From contig NC_134833.1 of the NCBI RefSeq assembly GCF_004210375.1, positions 21,321,396 to 21,385,395 of the forward strand: a stretch of 64,000 nt of DNA, in the 5' to 3' direction. The position numbers and the translations under genes were made by a program. The notes under the pieces were generated by a model, which saw only the letters and a list, made by a program, of their open reading frames with translations, searched no databases and had not been told where the DNA came from. Positions 59,401-64,000 of this stretch are shown here, piece after piece (within the stretch, counting starts at the first letter, position 1; the number at the start of each line of letters is the position of its first letter). Source of the stretch: Tachypleus tridentatus (taxonomy: Eukaryota; Arthropoda; Merostomata; Xiphosura; Limulidae).

Positions 59401-62126
59401 TTTGTGACTTATGTCATGGGAATTAACGGTAATAAGTAAAGGCTTCAAAACAGAAGAACAAGGTTTAGTGCAAACAAAACTAAACGTAATACTAGAGGAA
59501 TAAAAATGAGAAATGTTGTCTTCTGTTATTCCTCGACAAGCTTAGCTGAAGACACATTGAAACTTTAGGACTCCTTGATTGGGTTAACTAACAGCAGATT
59601 TATAAAAGAAAACTACAACAGCGACATTATAAGTCAATTAAATGAAAATAGGTTGAAAAATATGACGACAGGTCGTTAGCGCCTAGTATAGATTATACAA
59701 GTGTTGGTTACTTAAGTACATGAAGAAAACAATTCACTGAAACCATAGAAGCTTGTTTGATTTGATTTTGAATTTCGCGCAAAGCTACTCGAGGGCTATC
59801 TACGCTCGCCGTCCCTAATTTTTCGGTGTAAGACTAGAGGGAAGGCAGCTAGTCATCACCACCAACCGCCAACTCTTGGGCTACTCTTTTACCAACGAAT
59901 AGTGGGATTGACCGTAACTTTATAACGCCCCCACGGCTGAAAAGGAGAGCATATTTGGCGCGAAGGGGATGCAAACTCACGACTCTCAAATTACGAGTCA
60001 CACGACTTTAACCTACCTGGCCATGCCGGGCCGAAACCAAAGAAGACATTAATGCTAGAAAACAGTAAAATTCTTGATAGAAAGAAATAATTTGTGCAGG
60101 TAATAAACTTATGTGGAATTGTGGGATTTAGTCCTGTACATTCTTTTAAAATAAAACCTTTTTTTATTTAGCGTTTCGTAAATTCATTTCGAAATTGTAC
60201 GGGTTGTTATATAGAATAATTAATTTCGAAGGCGAGGCGACAAGTTTCATGTTTATTTATCAGTAAAGTCTCAATATGGAATGAAATGAGATGTTTCTCT
60301 TTAAAATGAATTAATAAAGAAGTAGGTAAATTGAATGGAACCTAATTTTAATCATGTAGTGAAAGTAAACACGTGAAAAGGGAAAAGAAATCTAAATAGC
60401 AGTTACAAACAAAGTCGTTTGATAACAAATATTTCTACGAAGAAATAGGAAAATTCCAATAAAAAATACTTAGAAATGGATAAAACTAGTCACTTCAGCA
60501 CCAATAATAACCTGAAACAACAACAATCTACAAGTGCTTTAGTTGGGATGTCTATTTTTACAGAAGACCTGATGTCCAAATACAATTTCAAATGTATCTG
60601 GACATACACTATTTATAGGTGAACGTACTTACAATTCTGTGATCTACCGAAATATACATCTTATTGATACGACCCTGTATTTTCCTCAATAGGAAACACT
60701 TTCCATTTCACTTCCTAGTTGATACAGATTAATGGTTATTAAATTATTATATCTTTACCATTGTATTTTTCTCCATAGGAAACACTTTCCTTTTCACTTC
60801 CTAGTTGATACAAATTAATGGTTATTAGATTATTATATCTTTACCATTGTATTTTTCTCCATAGGAAACACTTTCCATTTCACTTCCTAGTTGATACAGA
60901 TTAATGATTATTAAATTATTATATCTTTACCATTGTCTTTTTCTCCATAGGAAACACTTTCCTTTTCACTTCCTAGTTGATACAAACTAATGGTTATTAG
61001 ATTATTATATCTTTGCCATTGTATTTTTCTCCATAGGAAACACTTTCCATTTCACTTCCTAGTTGATACAAACTAATGGTTATTAGATTATTATATCTTT
61101 GCCATTGTATTTTTCTCCATAGGAAACACTTTCCATTTCACTTCCTAGTTGATACAGATTAATGATTATTAAATTATTATATCTTTACCATTGTCTTTTT
61201 CTCCATAGGAAACACTTTCCTTTTCACTTCCTAGTTGATACAAACTAATGGTTATTATATTATTATATCTTTGCCATTGTATTTTTCTCCATAGGAAACA
61301 CTTTCCATTTCACTTCCTAGTTGATACAGATTAATGATTATTAAATTATTATATCTTTACCATTGTCTTTTTCTCCATAGGAAACACTTTCCTTTTCACT
61401 TCCTAGTTGATACAAACTAATGGTTATTAGATTATTATATCTTTGCCATTGTATTTTTCTCCATAGGAAACACTTTCCATTTCACTTCCTAGTTGATACA
61501 AACTAATGGTTATTAGATTATTATATCTTTGCCATTGTATTTTTCTCCATAGGAAACACTTTCCATTTCACTTCCTAGTTGATACAGATTAATGATTATT
61601 AAATTATTATATCTTTACCATTGTTTTTTTCTCCATAGGAAACACTTTCCTTTTCACTTCCTAGTTGATACAAACTAATGGTTATTATATTATTATATCT
61701 TTGCCATTGTATTTTTCTCCATAGAAAACACTTTCCATTTCACTTCCTAGTTGATACAGATTAATGATTATTAAATTATTATATCTTTACCATTGTCTTT
61801 TTCTCAATAGGAAACATCTTCCATTAGATGAGTCCATTCCTTATGATATGATTGACGATGCGTGTCATGTTGTTTTTCTGACCTGTCTGGACATACGCTC
61901 TGCATAGGTGAACATGCCCACAAACCTGGCAAACATATTTTTCTGAGAAAAAAAAACAACACACACACGCATAATATTCTTATGTTTAATTTTACGACCA
62001 ACTACAGTAATATATGATCTAAAAATATATATTCCTCATTACTCACTTGCCATGGAAATTCGCCATATAAGGCTTCTTGACCTCCAATGATACGGTTCTG
62101 AGGTTTTGCTGTTGGTCGTCCACAAG
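53326..62126 (-). CDS. Serine protease 2, trypsin-like (five exons found, first exon uncertain)
   Basis: Exons are 62126-62047, 58903-58818, 57582-57296, 56559-56402 and 53481-53326, with GT..AG ends and phases 0,2,1,0 that match protease 1; the upstream join is phase 1. The order is: [17 protein letters not shown] activation site, [16 protein letters not shown] with the catalytic Asp, [29 protein letters not shown] and a final stop. Position 189 is Asp (LKDAC) and position 226 is Gly (QPGIY), so cleavage after Arg/Lys is expected. The last exon is 156 nt in both genes. The signal-peptide exon is not secure and may lie near 63142-63190 or outside the window. A SINE fragment and a protease-like readthrough sit just after the exon 4 donor, so an inactive or alternatively spliced state is possible. 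Confidence 0.85.
53596..53864 (-). mobile_element. SINE family A, full length
   Basis: Inside protease 2's last intron, about 115 bp above the Ser exon. Confidence 0.87.
53930..54630. repeat. Minisatellite, 52 bp, about 13 copies
   Basis: Unit contains ACTCAACCAATAATTTAGAT and CCAATCAAGCTTAGGGTATT; protease 2's last intron. Confidence 0.94.
54640..55489. other. Protease 2 last intron, unique part
   Basis: The 71-codon minus ORF 54846-55061 has no support as an exon. Confidence 0.4.
55490..55570 (-). mobile_element. SINE family A, old fragment
   Basis: Degenerate tail half (AATCATCCCTAATCTTTAAC, GAGAAGGCAGCTAGTCATCA) at the edge of the 39-bp array. Confidence 0.55.
55568..56130. repeat. Minisatellite, 39 bp, about 14 copies
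   Basis: Unit GAAACTAGTATTATTGATTA + GTGAATTGTTACAGTGAAA; ends against a SINE A half, 270 bp from protease 2 exon 5. Confidence 0.94.
56138..56272 (-). mobile_element. SINE family A, head half
   Basis: Starts at ACCAACAAATAGTGGGATTG directly after the 39-bp array and runs to the head. Confidence 0.8.
56402..56559 (-). CDS. Protease 2 exon with Asp189
   Basis: The acceptor is atcaattag (phase 1) and the donor GTG|gtgagt (phase 0). It codes [16 protein letters not shown], then [17 protein letters not shown]. The Asp before Ala-Cys is the specificity residue 189; Val stands where Gln192 is usual. It is too short and too interrupted outside the splice sites to show as a long ORF. Confidence 0.86.
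56898..57010 (-). pseudogene. Decayed second copy of a protease Asp exon
   Basis: On the minus strand this reads LHIATLLE, then, after a stop/frame slip, [13 protein letters not shown], ending at a possible donor G|gtgctt in phase 1. This matches the DIALL...CVATGWG layout of S1 Asp exons, with His in place of the catalytic Asp and missing sequence between the two blocks. It lies between protease 2 exons 4 and 5. Confidence 0.5.
57177..57243 (-). mobile_element. SINE family A tail fragment in protease 2 intron 4
   Basis: TTTTGAATTTCGCGCCAAG to CGTCCCTCATTTAGTAA. It begins exactly where protease-like coding sequence downstream of the exon 4 donor ends. Confidence 0.75.
57296..57582 (-). CDS. 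Protease 2 catalytic-Asp exon
   Basis: The acceptor is cgatttttgtag, phase 2. It codes [23 protein letters not shown] with the catalytic Asp, LPICLPP and [12 protein letters not shown]. The donor A|gtaagg is phase 1, the same place and phase as in protease 1. The open frame continues beyond the donor to 57201 with protease-like residues before it runs into a SINE fragment. Confidence 0.88.
58005..58105 (+). mobile_element. SINE family B, old
   Basis: CTGGGGTGGACAGAGCTCAG and TATGTAGCTTTGAGC; followed by an inverted copy. Confidence 0.5.
58110..58215 (-). mobile_element. SINE family B
   Basis: TTATGTGTGCTCTGACATC ... ACTGCAGAGTCATC. Confidence 0.55.
58325..58410 (-). mobile_element. SINE family C, old
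   Basis: GGAAGCGAACCTAGGATTTT and TAAACTTACCATTACCCCA. Confidence 0.5.
58445..58545. repeat. Dispersed repeat, copy of 14355-14470
   Basis: Shares CTGTTGTCCCTAATTT and GATCAGA with the other copy. Confidence 0.5.
58697..58790 (+). mobile_element. SINE family C with head deletion
   Basis: CCCCGCTAGTGCAGTGGTA joins directly to GTTCGATTCCACTCGGTGG, skipping the anticodon-like region. Confidence 0.7.
58818..58903 (-). CDS. Protease 2 catalytic-His exon
   Basis: The acceptor is tgttttttag and the donor gtaagt, phase 0 to 2. It codes [19 protein letters not shown], with the catalytic His. At 86 nt it is shorter than the protease 1 counterpart (107 nt) because the loop before CGG is shorter. Confidence 0.9.
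59115..59383 (+). mobile_element. SINE family A, full length
   Basis: Nearly consensus; the 85-codon minus-strand ORF across its head is not a gene. In protease 2's second intron. Confidence 0.88.
59764..60032 (-). mobile_element. SINE family A, full length
   Basis: Opposite orientation to the copy at 59115, 380 bp away, in the same intron. Confidence 0.86.
60690..61815. repeat. Minisatellite, 86 bp, about 13 copies, two alternating subtypes
   Basis: Unit contains AGGAAACACTTTCCATTTCA, CTTCCTAGTTGATACA and TTATTATATCTTTACCATTG. Subtype 1 has CAGATTAATGATTATTAAAT, subtype 2 CAAACTAATGGTTATTAGAT; they partly alternate. In the protease 2 intron above the His exon. Confidence 0.94.
62047..62126 (-). 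CDS. Protease 2 activation-site exon
   Basis: The acceptor is aaactttgcag and the donor gtgagt. It enters in phase 1 (one base needed from upstream) and leaves in phase 0. It codes CGRPTAKPQ then [17 protein letters not shown]. Cleavage is predicted after the Arg before IIGG; the Cys near the start would tether the light chain. Confidence 0.88.
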
Positions 62127-63141
62127 CTGCAAAGTTTACGATTAAAATGAGTTGTAGCTATTATCGCTAAGCTGTCTACATTTATAATTTTAATTACCAA
62201 AAACTTATTTGAGAACAATAAATACTTACATAAAAATACTTATTGCTGATAACTTGAAAACAAAAGTGTCTTTTTTTTCCAGCAAGCCTGAAAATCCAAA
62301 AGAACGAATAAACTGATAAACTGACTATTTCTCAATGCGGATGAGTTTTTTTGGTTTTTTTGAAGGGGTGGATGGGAGTTGAACTAACTCTGCCATCACA
62401 CTTTATTATAGTGTGTCCACTTAGTTTTGGTACGTACTGTTTCTTTCTGTTAATAGCCAAATTAAAAATATAAAAAAATTGAGAAACGAGACATCTTTCT
62501 AATTTCTGTCCAGAAACGCAACGTCATTGGTGCGTTATGTTTGTCAAAATTAATGTAACGTTTTATATTGGCTAAGCCAATTGTAAAGAAAGTCCTGATC
62601 ATGTACCGCATTTCGGCATTTAAAAAGCAACAACATAAAAATCACGATCAAGAAGCAAGTGATGAATGTTTTACGTAGCTTTACCCCAAACAACCAGTTA
62701 TAGCGAAGTATTTATGACTGTTTAAGATCTTGTGCAATACCCCGAAATCCAGATAACAAAATATAACCACAACCAATAAAAGTTCTGAATTACGATCCCC
62801 ACCCGTCATAGTGTCATAAGATAGTATTATCCAACATAATACTTAGACATATCCAGGGTTAATACGATAAAAGAAATTGGTAAACGTTTCTACACAGCTT
62901 GTTATAACAAAGCTATTTTTAATGTCACAATACACCGCCAGATAGAGCTAAAATAGATTTACTAGTTTGTTCATAAGTCAGTGCGATTATGAGTCTATAA
63001 TACGTAAACATTTACGTCTTATGCTAACAGCAATTAATATCAGAATATCTAATTCGTAGAAGAAAAAAAAATCTCACATTTAAACTTATGTTGATGTCAC
63101 AAAGTAATATTGTTTTTTTTTTATTTAGTAATATAACTTAC
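62127..63141. other. Upstream of the protease 2 activation exon
   Basis: AT-rich; no convincing exon apart from the candidate at 63142-63190. Confidence 0.35.
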
Positions 63142-63190
63142 TATAAGGAAAACAAGAAATTTTAAACACGTGTAACAATGTTGTAGTCAT
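63142..63190 (-). CDS. Candidate first exon of protease 2
   Basis: ATG at 63190, 16 codons (MTTTLLHVFKISCFPY) and a phase 1 donor A|gtaagt that would join the activation exon in frame. It is only weakly signal-peptide-like (Lys in the hydrophobic stretch). The nearby TATA-like CATATAAGG is too close to the ATG. Treat it as a guess. Confidence 0.22.
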
Positions 63191-63349
63191 AAAAGTATTA
63201 GCCTTATATGTTTGATCCAACAGACTTTGGGCATTATTAGGTGTAATACATTAACAATATCATGTATTGTTTGAGTGTTTCTCTCGATATAACAAATTAT
63301 ATCAGCACCAATTGTTCTTCATAACACGTGTGGAATATAAGCGTTATCA

Positions 63350-63530
63350 CCCCATATAAGGCTTCGTATGGAACTACCATCAACAATAAAGCTTACTTAC
63401 CAGGGAAATTTACCATATAAGGCTTCATGAACTTACCAACAGTGCGTAATAGATGTAGCCCAGTATATACGAGGGCGGTTCAAAAAATATGGGAAATTTA
63501 CCATATAAGGATTCATGAACTTACCAACAG
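63350..63530 (-). pseudogene. Three partial copies of the protease activation exon
   Basis: The minus-strand motif GAAGCCTTATATGG from the protease 2 activation exon recurs near 63350-63371, 63400-63430 and, with one change, 63491-63520. The middle copy matches over about 27 bases (EALYG-FPW) but lacks the IIGG frame and ends in a stop. These are likely relics of a duplicated protease exon, later duplicated again as an 88-bp unit. Confidence 0.5.
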
Positions 63531-63578
63531 TGCGTAATAGATGTAGCCCAGTATATACGAGGGCTGTTCAAAAAATAC
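63403..63578. repeat. Tandem 88-bp duplication ending in a mariner tip
   Basis: 63403-63490 and 63491-63578 are near-identical. Each unit starts GGGAAATTTACCATATAAGG (a protease exon relic) and ends in the mariner tip CGAGGGC[G/T]GTTCAAAAAATA. Confidence 0.8.
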
Positions 63579-64000
63579 GCGGACTGACGTCATAAAACAG
63601 AATGTACTTTATTTAGAAGTTACAGGTCTGGTACCCCTTCAAAGTACTCTCCTCCCCAACAAACACACTTATCCCAACGGTGTTTCCACTTGTTGAAACA
63701 GTCCGGGTACGCTTCTTTTGTAATGTCCTCCAGCTCCTTCGTCGCATTTGCCTTACTCTCGGGAATCGTCTCAAATCTTCTTCCTTTTAAGGGTCTTTTG
63801 AGCTTGGGAACAAGAAAAATCGCAAGGAGCAAGGTCAGATGAGTAGGGGTGGGGTGGGGAAGAACAATGATCGAGTGTTTGGCCAAAAACTCACGTGTTC
63901 TGAGGCACAAATTTCGCAGCAACGCGGTGCATCTTCAATTTTTCGGTCAAAATCTCGTAAAAAGATCCAACTGATATCCCACACTCTTCAGCAAGCTCCC
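63557..64000 (-). mobile_element. Mariner-family transposon, internally deleted, runs off the window
   Basis: The outer inverted repeat begins CGAGGGCTGTTCAAAAAATA next to TA at about 63557. On the minus strand the right edge codes LAEECGISVGSFYEILTEKL and HRVAAKFVP, the DNA-binding part of mariner transposases. It then jumps directly to the C-terminal REFLAKHSIIVLPHP, PKLKRPLKGRRFE and GGEYFEG. The catalytic core between is missing, and a one-base slip lies in the T-run near 63811. It cannot make active transposase. Confidence 0.85.
63620..63922 (-). pseudogene. Mariner transposase remnant (C-terminal part)
   Basis: The open stretch ends GGEYFEGVPDL then stop, about 60 bp from the terminal repeat. 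It includes LKGRRFETIPESKANATKEL and WKHRWDKCV, characteristic of mariner C-termini. It lacks the D,D34D active-site region because of the internal deletion. Confidence 0.85.

Noticed and set aside
184-60032. tRNA-like sequences as true tRNA genes
   Set aside because: They lack a proper acceptor stem pair and continue into a SINE body; they are repeated many times with the same flank.
63142-63190. Secure first exon of protease 2
   Set aside because: The donor and phase fit, but the peptide is a poor signal sequence and the promoter spacing is wrong; kept only as a low-confidence candidate.

Overview
This is an AT-rich animal nuclear genome window, most likely from a chelicerate and probably a horseshoe crab. 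That assignment is inferred from three signs: dense tRNA-derived SINEs, clip-less trypsin-family genes split into small exons with large repeat-filled introns, and very many minisatellites. It was not confirmed by any search. No bacterial features (operons, RBS, CRISPR) are present. Most of the 64 kb is repeats, and almost all short ORFs are chance or lie in repeats.

Two protein-coding genes can be reconstructed exon by exon, both S1 serine proteases on the minus strand. Protease 1 runs from 18962 down to 7457: six exons, 280 codons including stop, with a signal peptide, IVGG activation site and complete His/Asp/Ser triad. A TATA box lies at about 19020. Its S1 pocket reads Gly189/Asp226, the brachyurin (crab collagenase) arrangement. 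Protease 2 runs from 62126 down to 53326, with five exons found and the first exon uncertain. It has the same intron phases, a complete triad and a conventional Asp189/Gly226 trypsin pocket. Remnants of further protease exons lie around it (56898-57010, 63350-63530).

The most unusual locus is 25092-26655. A two-exon minus-strand gene for a Cys-rich (CxxC) protein is flanked by long imperfect inverted repeats. It has a compact promoter: a run of heat-shock-element pentamers, a TATA box and a TCAGTT initiator at the expected spacing. The reading frame appears broken in exon 2. It looks like a mobile or formerly mobile unit with a heat-shock promoter.

Other mobile DNA includes an internally deleted mariner at the right edge (63557-64000), two head-to-head Penelope-like reverse transcriptase fragments (39266-39925), hAT-type MITE remnants, fold-back elements with hammerhead-like sequence (42735-42957, 45166-45210, 45275-45410), and at least three tRNA-derived SINE families (about 50 copies or fragments).

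Tandem arrays fill much of the middle: an 89-bp satellite (32995-36097, about 35 copies), a 29/40-bp two-module array (22840-24660), an 86-bp array with alternating variants (60690-61815) and many others. Six arrays with unrelated sequences share a period of 51-53 bp, which may be a real regularity of how arrays arise in this genome. Coordinates of repeats are read by eye and are approximate by several bases; exon boundaries were checked by splice sites and phase.
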